A DNA stretch of 64,000 nucleotides from Cenococcum geophilum 1.58 (GCA_001692895.1 KV748198.1:966367-1030366); one strand, 5' to 3'; positions 24,127 to 38,000 are shown, counted from the first letter of the stretch. Translations and numbers: made by a program. Notes: generated by a model from the sequence alone, not told the origin.

Positions 24127-27100
24127 CTACCCCCCCTCCTATAAAGGCGGAGCTCTAGCGACGCTATAGTTACTATATATATATAAAAGGGACACTTAAG
24201 GTATAGAAAAGAAGAAAGTGGGGTATTGCTAAAGGTTTAAAACAACGTTATATAATAAGGCTTAGTATATAAAAATCTAACTAATTAGATAACTTTAACC
24301 GCTAGTTAAAGTTCCTAGACATCTTAACGATATTCTGGTTACGTAATCACACTTTACCGCAATTTAACGGCAATTTGCCCTTATATAGTAATATATAACG
24401 GTTTAACTCTATAAGGGCTTCTATAGAGGATTAGGTATAAAATCTCTACTTAGGCCTAGTTTTTATGGGTTCGCGTAGTAAAAGTTACTAATTAGATCCT
24501 TTGCATTTTTAAAGTCTTCCTATAGTTGCTATTTTAGCTAATTTATATTAAATCCTATATATATAGCTCTGTAGTAGAGCCATTGTCCTCTGCCTTTACT
24601 AAAGTATTTAGAGTTAATAATTTGTTTAATAGTCCACTCCTTATAGTTCTCGTCTTCGTTCTTATCTTAAATTAGTACTAGTAGGGGTTTAGGCTATATC
24701 TACCCTGGTAAAGGGTTAGGCTAATAGAGGTATAGTAGCTATAGGTAAAATATAGGCTATATCCTACGGGTAGCTAGGGTAGGTAGGAGTTCTAGCTTAT
24801 ATACGGCTCCCCTATTAATAACTTATTTAATTAAATAGGGGCCAAGATTCTTATAATTAAGTGACTTTATAAGCCTTTATATAGAGATATTATATATATC
24901 TAGCTATACCTAGTTACCAACACATATCTCTAGTGGTGGCGTTTTATAGCAGTTAGTAAAGTAGGCCTGCTTTACTTAAGCCTAGGCCATTTCTCCCTTG
25001 CAGTAGTTAAGTAGATTTTTTATACGGTCTGCATGCTAGTCGGCAAGTAGTATCTTAAGGCGTTTTCTATATAGCAGTTTCTTATTAATAGGTTTTAGTG
25101 GCTCTATACTAGATTAGGGGTAATAATCCTTATTTATAAAAAAAATAGGGTAAGTCCTATAGTGGTTAAGACGTAGTTATTTACTGCGAATTTACCTAGT
25201 GGAGGTAATCCACCCAGTTATCTTAACTATAGGCGACTACCTATCGTAGGTACGCTTTTATACTAGCATTAGCGTTTTCCAGTTACCTAGTAGTTTTATA
25301 GTAGAAGGATATAGATATCTTAACGGAGATACTAAGGCGTTAGTAGATTCGTATTTATATATTAGAGTTAAATTATATACTTCGGTTGGACGTAATTAAG
25401 TTAGGTAGCCTATATAGTTAGTAAACTTTGTAAAGAAAGGCGTTAGTAATGTTGCTAACGGCTATACCTTTAGTTGGGACGTGGTGGCGCTCTTTTATAA
25501 GTTAGCATATTATTATAAGGATGTTCTTATAGGTACGGCCGTGTCGTTTATAGGGTAGTAGGTTAATAACAAAATCTATAGTAATATCTACCTATTATCG
25601 TATAGGTACTAATAGAGGGTATAGTAGTCCTTAGTACTTTATATTAAAGCCTTTAGCGCGCTTATAACCGTAGTAGGCGCCTATAAAGCGTTTAACTAAG
25701 TCTATTATTTTTAGCTAGAAGTAGTATTGGCTAAAAAGCTTATAGGTTCCTTCTTTGCCTAGGTAGCCGCTTAATTAAAGGTTATAGGCTATTTAGATTA
25801 GTTGCTATTATAAATTTTCTAAGTTAGGGATAAATAGGCGGCCTCTATAATAGAGCCTATTCTCTTTTACTTCTAAGGCTGCTATATTAATCTAGCCTAA
25901 GCTTTAGAGGTTGGTAGGTAGTATATAGGCGCTAATAATCTTTACGGTAATAAGTTAATATAGTAATAGGTTAATAGAAATGTTATATACTATAGTAATA
26001 AGCTTATTAATTTTAGGAGATAACTCTAGTTCTATAGTATAAAGTTAAGGTATAGTTAGCTCTATTATAGGTAGTATACCTAGGGCTAAATTTTATGCTT
26101 TTAGAATTGTCTATTATTAAAACTAATTATAGGGGTTATTTTTAAACTAAGGAAGGTCTTATAAGCGGCGTATTAGATTATTAGGTTTAGTACCTTATAC
26201 TCCTAGTCTATATATAATTTTAAAGTTAAAACTAAAGAGGAACTTGTTTTAATATATTTAGTGTTAGTTTAGCTACTTTATAGTTATAAAGTACTTAAAG
26301 TTATAATAGTCTGTAAAAACTTTAGTTAGCTAGTTAAGCTCTACTAAAAAGAGTTCTAGTTAGAATTCTTTAAACGCTTATATAATAAGGAGTTCTTTAT
26401 TATAGATCTTATAGTTATACTTTTATAGTATAATATTAGATAAGTAGAATGCAATTAGGTAAAGAAGATTGTTATTACCTATTTAGAAAAGGACGCCTAT
26501 GTTAATATAGTTTAAAGAGTTGGTTTTAAAATAGAGTTATTGTCTTAGTATAAAGTAAGCTAAAATAGGTGCTTTAGTAAAGGCATTTTTAAGGTCTTAA
26601 AACGCCTTTTTTATATTTAGGCGTCTAGGTAAAGCGTAGGTACGTTTTTCTTCCTTTTATAAAAAGGCCCTTTATTCGTATTATTGCTATAAGTAGTGTT
26701 ACTACGCCTAAGAAGTTGTATATAAATTTCTAATAAAAGTTAGCAAAACTAAGGAAGGCTTATACGTCCTTAATACAGTTAGGGGCTTACTATTTAGTAA
26801 TTATATATACCTTTTTAGGGTCTATATAGACACCTTTAGTAGTAATAATTAGTTTAAGGTATTTTACTTTTATAACTAAGAATTTATACTTCTTTAAATT
26901 AATATAAAGTTTTACGTCCCTAAGGCACTATAGGACTTTTTAAACGTATTTAGTATACTTAAAAGGGTTATCGCTATAAATAAGTATATAGTTTAGGTAC
27001 GCAGAGTAAAAGTTATTAAGGTAGTTCTATAAGGCGTTATTAATATAGCTTTAAAAGGTACCTAGGCCGTTATATACGCTAAAGGGTATAATAGTATGTT

Positions 27101-27232
27101 TAAATTAGCTAAAGCACAATATAAATATAGTTTTTTATTTATTACCTTCCCGTATTTAGAGATAGTTAAAGGCAGTAATAATATTAAGCTTAGTATGGAT
27201 TTTAGCTTAACTAAGCTACTTAAGGGTCTTAT

Positions 27233-27407
27233 TGTCGGTATAACTCTCTTTATCAACGTGCACGAATATCACTTGTAGTGGTACGTATGCGGTGTTGAAG
27301 TTGGTAGTTAATTGTTCTTTTCTAGAAGTAAGGGGTTGCTCTAAGGTTAGATTAGCTAACCTCGCTTTGTAGTCTCGTGACCACGTTATGTGATTAACGT
27401 TCCGACA
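27233..27407 (-). repeat. 3' LTR of Copia copy D
   Basis: 175 bp, TGTCGG...CGACA, preceded by the target duplication CTTAT. Confidence 0.92.
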
Positions 27408-27527
27408 CTAGAGCAACTCTAAAAGAAGGCTAATCTATACTTTAAGGTTAAGTCTACTTCTAGACTATTCGTAGCGTATACGCAATAACTAGCTCTTCCG
27501 TCTATAATACGCAATAGCGATATTCTG

Positions 27528-27660
27528 CCAAATTCTGCTATGTTGCCAAAATCTGCCAAAATTTGCCTACTTGCCGATTTCTGCTAAGTTTTGCCAACTT
27601 GCCGATTTCTGCTAAATTCTACTAATTTGCCGATTTCTGCTAAATTCTACCGACCCTACT
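27528..27660. repeat. Degenerate short tandem repeat of CTGCCAAA / TTGCCGATTTCTGCT words
   Basis: Words such as TTGCCGATTTCTGCTAA recur three times at roughly 30-bp spacing after shorter TGCCAAAATC units. The array lies between the RNase H end and the 3' LTR of Copia copy D, the same place as the 28-bp array in copy C. Confidence 0.7.
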
Positions 27661-30600
27661 AAACCAAAGTTGAATCCGTTTGCTTAACCTAACCTATAGC
27701 CTGTATATTAACTTGGTTTGTGTTAATAAGTCGCTGTAGGGCGACATAAGGTTTCCCTTTGGTTATCGCGTCTGTAGGGTTAGCTTCACTATTAATCTAT
27801 TTAACCTCTGTGATCTGCCAACGTTTATAGGCTTGTTATAGGCATATTATATTAATTATTAATCGCTTCTCTTATGTGGTTCCGAGTTGTATAAGATAGT
27901 TATATAGCGACTTAGAATTAGTGCAGAGTATAAGCAGGAGGTTGATTTATAGGACCTTGTCTACTATAGACTTAATAGCGACAGCAATATTAAAGCCGTA
28001 AGCTATTCTATAGAGTTTAGAAGCCAGAACACTTCTAGTAACTCTTTTATACTTAATTAAGCTCTAATAGACGATATTAGCCTTCTTAGTTGCGTTAGCT
28101 AGTACAATAACATAGCTAATTTACGAAGAGAGGTCCTTGTTATTAGCAAATAAAGCGTCCGTAAAGACTAGGAGCTATAGGGTCTTGGCCTCTAATTTAA
28201 TAAACTTAAGGCCTCTATATAAATTCTAAATCTGCTAACTTAGGCGCTTATTTAACTCCTTTACGTCTACCTCCTTGGGGTTAATTACCTGGGCAGCAAA
28301 GGATAGGTCGAATGAAGCCTCTGGCTAACAAACTAAGGCGATATAGGCTTTCCTGGCGCGTTAAGCGATATACTGGTTTTTTAGTGTAAGTAGGCTACGC
28401 GTAACTCCCCTAGAGCTAGTGCTGTCTGCCGGCGTAGTGTTAACTATACTAAGGTTCTTATACTGGCGCCTTTGCGTTAGCGTAATACTCCCGTCTTGTG
28501 TTAATTAAATAAGTCCTCTATTAAACTTAATTGGTATATTAGCGGTCAGTTGCTCCCGTTCCTTAGCTATAAATTTAGCCTTATATAGTTCGCTTTATTT
28601 AGCCTCTGTAAAGATATTATCTACAAGGAACAGCGTATTATTAGTCTATAGGCCGACAATTCTAAAAGGTTTATTGCTGTAAAGTAAGCAAGGGTTATAT
28701 GTAGACTGGTCTATTTGCAGCTAATTAACGTAGTGTAAATGGTAGGTCTTAAACTAGTGGTTTCTAGCTTTAGGTACTTTATAAAGTGGCTTTATAACCT
28801 TTAAAATAGAGTCCTTATTAATTCCTAATTGTTTATTTAGCTTATATGGTGGTTATACATAGAACTCGCGGTTTAGGTTTGTGGTAGACTGGACGTAGGC
28901 TTATAAGATGTCTTAGAGGTAGAGTCATGTCTGCAGTAGCATAGCGGCGATATAGAGAATTAGCCGCTGGCTAACTTGTTAAATTATTAGTAACTAAGTA
29001 AGGACTAGCTCTTTCTCTAAATCATTATAGGCCTGTATAATAAGTCGTGATTTCTTAAAGGCTTTATCGGTTCCCTTATTCTTAATCTTATTAATAAACC
29101 GTGAATTAAAGAGTCTGACCCCCTTTAGTATATCATATAGCTTAATAATCTTAAAGACGCCTTTCTTAAGTAGGCCTATAATCTCCTTTTATCGTAAAGC
29201 GCTAAATTAGGTATTGCTATTATTTTATAAGTAAATAGTAATATCAGCCATATCTGCGGTATCACCCGTAAAGGCACCTATATCTATCGTGGCGTCCGTA
29301 ACAGCTGTGTCTACAACGGCCGTAAGCAATAGGTATTTACGGGGGCGACCTCTACCTCGCTTTGGCGGTAGCTGTGGTTTAGTTTCAGGTAACGATTAAG
29401 GTTTAGCTAGTAAAGGTACTAGTTTATTTAATTCGACGGAGTCTTGTGGTTTGGCTAAGTCTTATAGGTCTAGTAGATAAGGTTTCACGACCGTAGAGCG
29501 AAAGGTTATAGGCCTATTTAGTAGCTTCATAGTATAGGTCTTACCGTTAACGGCAAGTAGCGTATATAGCCTATTCCAATAACTACTTTAGCTAGTATTG
29601 CCTTCTCTCTAGACTAAGATAGGCGAACTAGGTAGAAGGCCGTAAATAGCGTTAGTTCGTGGTCCATTTTATATATTAAGAGCGTCAGCAATCTATTATT
29701 TAGCTCGTAGCTTCTAGATTTCCACCATTACTTTCTTAATGGCTGCAGCTCGCTATATAACTAAAGGTAATAGCGCGTCCAATTTAACCATTTAGGGGTA
29801 GGCTCTAAAGACTAGGAGTATAGGGACTAGGCCTTCTAGGCCAGCTGTGTCATTAATGGCTTTAAAAGCTATTTGTAGGGCTATCTCCTTACTAATTTCA
29901 GGGATTTTAGTTGTAACGATTTGGTAGGCTTATTATAGCGGACCATAGTAGCGCTCTACCATTCTAATAGAATTGTGTGATTTAACTAGAACTAACTTTG
30001 TAGTTACTCCTATAGTAGCAGCGTAGTGCTTAAACTCCTTACTGATAAAGTTCTTCCCAGCGTCTATGGTGATTAAGTCTAGTAGTCCTAAATAGCTGTC
30101 AATCCAGTATATTTATAGAATGTCCTAAGTATGCTTGGCGCTAATATCTTATAGCTATCTACCAGCTTAAAATCAAGTTACTTTATCAACTACGTATAGT
30201 AGGGGGGAGCCGCTAATATACATAATGTCAACGATAATATTATAATTGAAATTAACGTCGTCTTATAAGGTGAATCAAAATCTTCCTAGGGATTTGCTAA
30301 ATTTCTAGCAGTGGTGGCAAAGTCTAGTTAGCTCTTTAATAGCAGATCTATTAGTATCGTAGCCGTAGCCGGCCTTGTTAAGAAGCTTTTGCAGTCTATT
30401 AACTGATGGGTGACTAAATCAACGGTGTAGACGTTATAGCTCTACGTTAGTTAAGTAGCAAGGGTTTGTGTTAAAAGACTTAACTAAGTAAGACTACAAA
30501 GAGAAGCTCTATAAGAGAAATGGGTGGCTAAATTATCTAACTACTGGCACTCTTTTAGTGCGAGTAATAATGACGTCCTTTAGGTTATCGTATTTAATAT

Positions 30601-32154
30601 AGAGTCTATTTATATCTGCTAAGTAAAGTAGGAAAGGAGTATCTGCTTTAACGATATGGAATTATACTTTGCCTATAGGGCTGTTAATATCTATGGTTTT
30701 GATAGACGTAGAGACTCTAATCCCGAATTGGATAGTTACTTAGCCCTTAGTTAACGTATTAAGACTTATAGACTTATCTACGGCCTATAGGGCTTAGAAT
30801 TGGCCGTAGCCAGCCGTAGACTTACGCGAGGCACCTGTATTAATTATAATTCCTATAAAGACCGTTAAGGTATATCGTAACGCTGTGGTTGTGGCCGTAT
30901 TATAGGCAAATAGGTTGGTCTCCGTATAAGGTTCCGTGGTAGACTCCGTGGTAAGTTCTAAAGCCGTAAGTAGGTGTGTATAAGCCTTATTAGCTAGCTC
31001 TACGCTTATAGAGGTTGCTTCCTCTATGGTAAGTGTTCTAAATGTGGTAATATAGGCAGAACTATTATTAGGTTCTCCGGTATTACTCCTAGAGTCGTCA
31101 GCGTCTTATATATAGACTTCAAAGTCTAAATTATTATCTTTATCTCTTTCGCAAGCAGCGATATATTGCTTAAAGTGGTTATTAAAATTGCCCTTATTGC
31201 GGCCCTTAATATTAGTAAAGCGTCTCTTATAGTTGTCTCTAGACCGACTACGCTCCTTCTCTATATATTTCTATAAACGGCAGTCCTCCTTCTTACAGAC
31301 GTAGCACTTAGCCTTTAGTCTACCATTAGTTCTATAGGGGCGATTACTGCCGTGGCGATTGGTGTTTTAGTCTTAATTCCGGTTGTTCTAATAGTAGTGT
31401 TAATCCGTAAAGAAAGCTTGGTAAGACGGTCTTATTAGGGCCTATAAGGGGTATTCTTTTTCCTATATAATAATAGAGGATTATAGCTTGCTAATTAACT
31501 AAGAAAGGTCTTCTAAAGGGTTGGAGACAGTAATACGGCATGCTGGCACTCCCTAGTAAGCAGTAACTAGCTTATTTGTAAAAATGTGGTTTATATAGAA
31601 GTCTAGGTGTAGTCTATAACGTTACTTTAGCAGTTTATCTATAAGCAGTTGGAAGTTCTAATAAATTAACTTATTAGGGTTCTCGTCCATAACTCCTTAG
31701 AGGGTTATACTATTCCACTCCGTAAGGTTCTTGCGGTAGTATTCTAGCCCTTTAAAGAACTGTTGTATATAGTTATAGGCTTCAGTAAAAGGTCTTAACT
31801 TAAGATTACTGTTATAGTAGTGGTCCTAGGTAAGCCCTTTTAGTATACTGGGGAATGCTACTACGTAGCCTTTTAGTGGTAAGCTAGATCTCTTACAGAT
31901 ATTATAGAAGATAGTTAACTTAAAGTTAAAGCTGTTACTAACTCCATCGTACTTTTGGTCGTCTGTGTAGATCTTTATAATTATAGCCACCTCCTTGCTA
32001 TATCTAGGTCCTTACCTAGATCCTTGCTCCATACTGGGCACGGCCGGTTTAGGTAGTATATATGTGTTTAGCTGCTGCGGTTACTATAGCTGCTATAGTT
32101 ACTGCTCTCTTAGCCATAGTAATTAGTTAATAAAAGTGTGAATTTAGTTGTAAT

Positions 32155-32295
32155 TGGAGGATTAAGGACCGGGAGGGGTAGTAGGGGTAGTAGGGGTAGT
32201 AATCGGAGTAGCTGGCGGTGCAGTAATTGGAGTAGCTGGCGGTGCAGTGATTGGAGTAGCTGGCGGTGCAGCGATTAGAGTAGCTAGTGGTAGGG
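32155..32295. repeat. GGAGTAGCTGGCGGTGCAGT tandem repeat
   Basis: About four imperfect copies of a unit reading roughly GGAGTAGCTGGCGGTGCAGT lie at 32200-32295, after a run of GGTAGTAGG units from about 32165. They are at the gag start of Copia copy D. On the minus strand they would encode a Pro/Thr/Ala-rich repeat, a common low-complexity lead-in to Copia gag. They keep a high GC content. Confidence 0.7.
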
Positions 32296-33113
32296 CTAAA
32301 GGTGCTTATATAGCTGGTAAGGGACTAAAAGGTATTAATGCCGGTAGGACTATAGCAAGCTTATCTAAGGTTAAATTAAGTCGGTCTTGCAGGGCCATAG
32401 TAATCATTGGCTTAATATTAATAAGGGCTAGACCAATTTCTTTATCCATTTATTTATAAGGCTCTTCCTCTTAGAGGAGGTTAAATAGTGCTTCTAAGAT
32501 TAAATATCTATTATTGTGCCTTCCTATATACACTCCTCTCTTAAGTAAATGAGTGCGTAACTTTACTCTTATATTAATTCGCATGCGTTTAAAGTCTTTA
32601 ATGGTAAAGCCTTTAAATTCCTCCTTAAATACTGTCTATAATATATAGTCTGTAAAGTTCTCCTATATGTGTATATAGACCTTTGTTGCTACGTAGTCTC
32701 CTAGCTCATCTTTAGAAGCTGTAGCAGTAGTAATTCTATTACCGTGCTTTAATATCTTCTTATACTACTCCGTTATAGTGCAAGGCAGTGTGCGTTTAAG
32801 TAGAGGTTGTAAAGGTTTAAGGTTTAAGGTTTTGAGGTTCGAGGTTCGAGGTTTAAGGTTTAAGGTTTAAGGGTTGAGTGTGTACGTTTCTACAGCCGTA
32901 GGGCCTGTAAAATGGTTCTTAGCAAGGCTGCTATTCTCTTAGTAATCTGCTGTATTAGCTGTAAGGCTAATACACGCTCTTAAGCATAAGTAGAAGTTAT
33001 AGTCTTCTCCTTTAATAAAACAGATAAAAACTAGGCGATTGTAAACTGTTTCTAGTACTACTTCTTAAGCGCTAGCTATTGCGTATTTTCTGATCTGTAC
33101 GTCTACTAATTAG

Positions 33114-33288
33114 TATTGGTATAACTCTCTTTATTAACATGCACGAATATCACTTGTAGTGGTACGTATGCGGTGTTGAAGTTAGTAGTTGATTGTTCTT
33201 TTCTAGAAGTAAGGGGTTGCTCTAAGGTCAGATTAGCTAACCTCGCTTTGTAGTCTCGTAACTACGTTATATGATTAACGTTCCGACA
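33114..33288 (-). repeat. 5' LTR of Copia copy D
   Basis: 175 bp, TATTGG...CGACA, followed by the target duplication CTTAT. CTAATTAG lies immediately inside, as in Copia copies A, B and C. Confidence 0.92.
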
Positions 33289-33616
33289 CTTATATATAAG
33301 CGGTACTAGGCATTAGTTTTTAATTATAATAGCGTTAAGTTTTTTATAGTTAACGTAGAATTAGATACTTCCTCTTAGCTTCTTAGCGAGAAGGATAGGG
33401 GCGGCTACTAGTAATATACTAGGATAAATAAATCCTTTATTAAGGTGCTTGTTAATATACTTTTTTATAACTAAAAGTTTATCTTTTAATATTAGGTAGG
33501 GTCTCTTATAAGGTAGCATTTTTCTTTATTTAAATGTTAATAATATAGTTATTAGGTTAATATAGGGGGAGTATATTTACGCCCTTTTATAAGTATATAT
33601 TAGTAAAGTTATAGTA

Positions 33617-34892
33617 TAATAGGGTAAAATGGGCCACTGCTTAGTACCTTGGCATTTTCCTATATATATTAAGCCTTTAGCTTCTCTCCTTCTCTCTATT
33701 ACAACTCTACTAGTTACTAGAAATATACTCTTTTCTTTCTTTTTTACTAACTGCTCTACTAACTAATTATAACTAACTAACCGACTAACAGACAGACGGT
33801 ACTATAACTTTCCTATCTAAGAGTGGTCGTACCCTTCTATATATTTTATAGCATTCTATATAAGAATAACAGCAAGCTCTTTAGATTAAAAGTCTGGTAT
33901 TCTATATATAACTATATACACGCAGGAATATACTATTGTTATAGAAAAACAACCAGCTATAGAAAAACAACTAGCTATAAAAAAACCGCCAGCTATAAAA
34001 AAAACCGCCAGCTATAAAAAAAACCGCCAGCTATAGGTAGATAAGACGGCAGAAGAGAACTAGGTAGTATTGCACAGTAAAGGAAACTAGGAAGTCCCTA
34101 AACAGAAAGACCGAAAAAGATAGGATAGCTAGACTCTATATATAGGCTAAAGAGTAGTAATAGGAGGTAAAAGAGTGTCTTAAAAAATTATAAGTAAGGA
34201 CGTCTAGCGAACAGGCGAGCTAATTAAACGACTTTAACCGGTTGGAATTACCCAATATCTTACCACCCGCGCGCATACGAGTATGGCTAGAGCTTTATTA
34301 AAGATATAGAGACGATAAATAGCTAAGGGCCAATAAGATCTAAGGCATCTGGCGGTAAAAAAAAGTTAGCGCTACCCTTTAGGAATAGAAGAGAGAATAC
34401 TAAAAAAGGCCGCAAGCATATAAGATCGGATCTGTCCTTAAAAGCTTCCTATTTTAGCTTAGCTTTATTTATTTTTAAGTTATCCAGATCGTATTAGTGG
34501 CGGCTATAGAGGCGTTCTATAAAGACACAGATATAAGTAAAAGCCTAAGGCCTAGTAGAACCCTACTATATAGAGCAACGGTAGGCTAAAGTAGATAGAC
34601 GTATTAAGACCTAGCAGTAGTAGAAGATAAGGATTCCGTACTCTCTTAGGAAGACCCCCCCTTAGGCAGTAAAAAGTAGGTACCCTCTATAAGGGATATA
34701 GCTATATAAGTAGACTAGCCGTAGTATATATATACTAAAGTACTACTAGGACAGTTATCTAGGACGCCCTTTATTAAGACTACGGCCATATAAGCAGACC
34801 TACCGTAGCGTTTACTTATAATGCCTAGGGCTAATAACCCTTAGTAGATAAAGGATAGGAGCTATAAGGACCACCTATAAGCTCCTAAGGAA
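33617..34892 (+). mobile_element. Gag-like retroelement remnant, left part (family unresolved), fossil
   Basis: At 33617 the truncated Gypsy ends and different sequence begins: a pyrimidine-rich leader (about 33660-33800), a tandem repeat (33938-34035), then a degraded reading on the plus strand. The same reading resumes at 53086 after the nested Gypsy. I see no reverse transcriptase or integrase in either part, so I cannot assign a superfamily. The first 25 bases contain GGGTAAAATGGGCCACTG, which looks like a DNA-transposon terminal repeat, but no inverted partner was found. Heavily broken. Confidence 0.4.
33938..34035 (+). repeat. 18-19-bp tandem repeat, five copies
   Basis: Units of the form GCTATARAAAAACMRCCA repeat five times and end in a partial GCTATA. 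Later copies have a longer A run, a sign of slippage. In the forward reading the unit encodes a Ser-Tyr-Lys-Lys/Arg-rich hexapeptide. Confidence 0.85.
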
Positions 34893-35085
34893 TATTACGG
34901 AACCCTACCGCAGGGGCCTCTATAGGAGAGCCCCGTGCTCTTACGTATACCTCGCGTATAGCTTATATTAGCTACACGTAGGTATATTACCTCCTTACGC
35001 CCTTAACCCTTACAATTAATCGCGTAACGTCTTATAGACTCCTTAAATACATACGCTTTATAGCCACTGCCCCCGTCCCATAATA
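34893..35085 (+). repeat. 5' LTR of the second full-length Gypsy
   Basis: 193 bp, TATTACGG...CATAATA (a RIP-altered TG...CA). The partner is at 52893, and the left flank ends in AGGAA. Confidence 0.93.
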
Positions 35086-38000
35086 TTACGTTACGCCTTT
35101 TTTACTACTAACGCTTAGCCTATAACCAATTCTACGTCTCTATAATACTATAGGCGCTGCTAAAAGCAGCGTGTCTATAAATTACCTTACTTTATACTTC
35201 TAAGGAACCTATAATAGTAAGACGATATTTCTTACTAACTACTATATTAAACCCAAAAAATAATTTAATACCTATACTTAACCTATAACGCCAATCAATC
35301 CTAGAAGAATTTAATTTATTAGCCCTAGCCTTAACCCCTAAGGAGATGGACACTAATAATATCTTATCTTTTATTGATTATATAACTACAGACAAGCAAA
35401 TGGAAGGGCTACTACCTATTAAAATTAAAATATAAGACGCCGAGACGTTTATAAAAATGGTAGCATAAGACCCTAATAAATACTACCGCCTTCTATAGAA
35501 CTACTACCTAAAGCTTATATAAGCTGAGATGCGTACTGCTTAAGATTGCGATATTATCTAAGACCTATAAGCTTGTAAGGCGCTCGCTAATAACATACGT
35601 TAAGAAACTAAAGATAACCTCTATATGTCTAAACGCGATATTTAATAGTTAAAGAAGGCTAAGATTATACTAATTGCTATAGTTACTAAAAGAGAAGGCA
35701 TAATTAAGTACCTATAATCTCAGCTTAATAAGTATATTTATAACAACGCTAGATACCTCTTTACTATATATAACGCTACTTAAGTCTCTACGCCCCCAGC
35801 AACTTTACCTACTTAACGCTTAATAAAGGGCTAGTGCTAAGCAGCTTTACCTAACAGGAACCCCTACTAAAGCAGTAATAATAAAAGCTATAATAATTGG
35901 ACCTAAACTGCCACTATAGGGTCTAATATACGCTACTCTAATCCCCTAGTCTTTTAGGGAGACCGTAAGGAATATAGCTACTAAAAGATATAAATCCGCG
36001 AGAAACTAACTTAGAGCGCCTACCTTTTTCCTATAGAAGATACTAAGATTAGCTATATTATTGGGCGAATAAAGGGTACACTGTTTAATAGACTCTTTAC
36101 CTAATAGGAGACTAGTAGCCCCTAAAAGTAGTAGTCTTACTAAGAAGTCCTTAATAATCTTAACCTAATATACCGCGACTATAACCTACTAGCCATTAAC
36201 TAAGCTAAACTACGTGCCCTAAAGATAAGCTTTACTAAATTATTTATTAACTTTTATATTAAATTCTAGGAATATACCGGAGCCCTTACCTAAGATAATA
36301 CTAAAGACCAGGAGGACCTCCTTAAAAAAGTTACTTATCGCCTTAGTTACGCAGTCGCCAGCTATAACTACAACGATGTTTATAATATAGTAGCAGCTCT
36401 ATAGAAGATTAAATAACAACTAAATTAGATTGTTACTACTAACCTCTACCTAAAGACATCTTTATAGAAGCCCCCTAGGCCTACCAAACCTATATATATT
36501 AAGCCACTAACGCCTACTACCTTAAGTACTACCGGAACCAATATCGATTTCTCTATACTAACCTTCCTATAAAAACTCCTAGATAGAGAGCGCGAGCTAC
36601 TCCAGAAACTAGGACGCTATTATAAATGCTATTAAAAAGGCTATTATCGCGATAACCTAAACTGCCTAATAGCTAGGTTTAGCAGCTACCGCTTAATACC
36701 TAATCTAATACCCTAAATACTAAATACGTTATTATACGCTACTATTATATAAAATAAAGACGTAGTAATAGCGGTAGAGTTAGATACGGAAACGGAAAAC
36801 GCTAAGTTTTAGCCCTAAGTTATAGGTTAGGACGCCCTAACAATAAAGGGATTTATATATTGGCTTGCTTAATAGATAACTCTATAAAGATAAATAGACG
36901 GAAATAGATAGTTTTACCTATAATAGGAACTACTGCTAAAAAATAATATAAAAGCCGTTCTATAATTAATTACGGAGCTATTAATAAATTTATAGATACC
37001 TAATTTATACGTACTTATAACCTACCTACCTTACCCCTTACTAAAGCCGGCGCCCTATAACTTACTAACGGTAATTATACCGTATAGAAGATTACCTATA
37101 TAGTATAACTCTATCTAGATATAAATAGGCACCAAGAAGAACTCTAGGCCTATATTATACTACTTACTAACTACCTTATTATCCTTAAAATAAACTAGCT
37201 TAAATAATATAACCCTACTATTAACTAGAAGAAGAGAGAAGTAACCTTTAACTTTAAATACTATAGAGAGACTTGCCTAGGGCATAGCCTAGCTACCTTT
37301 ATTTACTCCCTAGGATATTAACCTAAGGAACCCCTTATTACCCCACCTATAACTAACTACTACTATATAAGTGCCCTGGCCTTTTACCGTATAGTATATA
37401 AGAAAGGCTAGACCGTTACTATAGCTTCCCAATTATAATTATATAAGCTTAATAAAAAAATAAAACTACGTCCTTTATAGTAATAGGATAGACATAGTTA
37501 ACCTTTTAGAAGACGACGCCCCTATAGAACTTTACAGACTTTTACCTTTAGACTTTAAGAAGTTTATAAAGCTTAAAAAAGGACTTACTAACGAAGAACT
37601 CCATAAGCTCCTCCCTAAGAGGTACTATAACTTTACCGATATATACTTATAAAAGAGCGTAGATATACTCCCCCTATATTAACCTAATAACTATACTATT
37701 AATATTAAATAAGGAAAAATGCTACCTTATAAAAGACCCTACCTAATATTAAAAGATAAACTTCTAGTTATAAAAAAGTATATTAACGAGCACCTTAATA
37801 AAGGATTTATTTGTCCTAATATATTACTAGTAGCCGCCCCTATTCTTCTTACTAAGAAGTTAGAAAGAGATATTTAATTCTATATTAACTATAAAGGACT
37901 TAACGCTATTATAATTAAAAACTAATACCTAGTACCGCTTATACGTAAGACCCTTAAGCGGCTTAGTTAAGCTAAAATCTATACTAAGCTTAATATTATC

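Larger units (their letters stand above)
27233..33288 (-). mobile_element. Copia LTR retrotransposon (copy D), full-length fossil
   Basis: 175-bp LTRs (27233-27407 and 33114-33288) with an exact 5-bp duplication CTTAT (27228-27232 and 33289-33293). Total length is 6,056 bp. On the minus strand, gag lies about 31100-32200, integrase about 29500-31000, reverse transcriptase about 28200-29400 and RNase H down to about 27700: Copia order. The LTRs differ at about 10 positions, all transitions, the lowest divergence of the pairs here, and the interior keeps more G and C than its neighbours. It may therefore be among the later arrivals, though RIP prevents dating. It is structurally whole, with many breaks. 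It sits inside the reverse transcriptase of the truncated Gypsy. Confidence 0.92.
23934..33616 (-). mobile_element. Gypsy LTR retrotransposon, 5'-truncated fossil (minus strand)
   Basis: This is the same family as the element at 2466, in the opposite direction. The 3' LTR is at 23934-24126 with the C-rich complement of the purine tract at 24127 onward. Then, leftmost first, come a chromodomain-like tail, integrase, RNase H and reverse transcriptase. The match to the first copy stops at about 33616, where the protease-proximal region should continue, so gag, most of the protease and the 5' LTR are missing. A Copia element (27233-33288) lies within its reverse transcriptase. Without it the Gypsy part is about 3.6 kb. 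It has many RIP-type breaks. Its right boundary is a deletion or rearrangement junction, not an LTR. Confidence 0.88.

Noticed and set aside
24127-24140. C-rich run as a promoter or quadruplex signal
   Set aside because: It is the complement of the Gypsy polypurine tract, seen at the same position in all copies.
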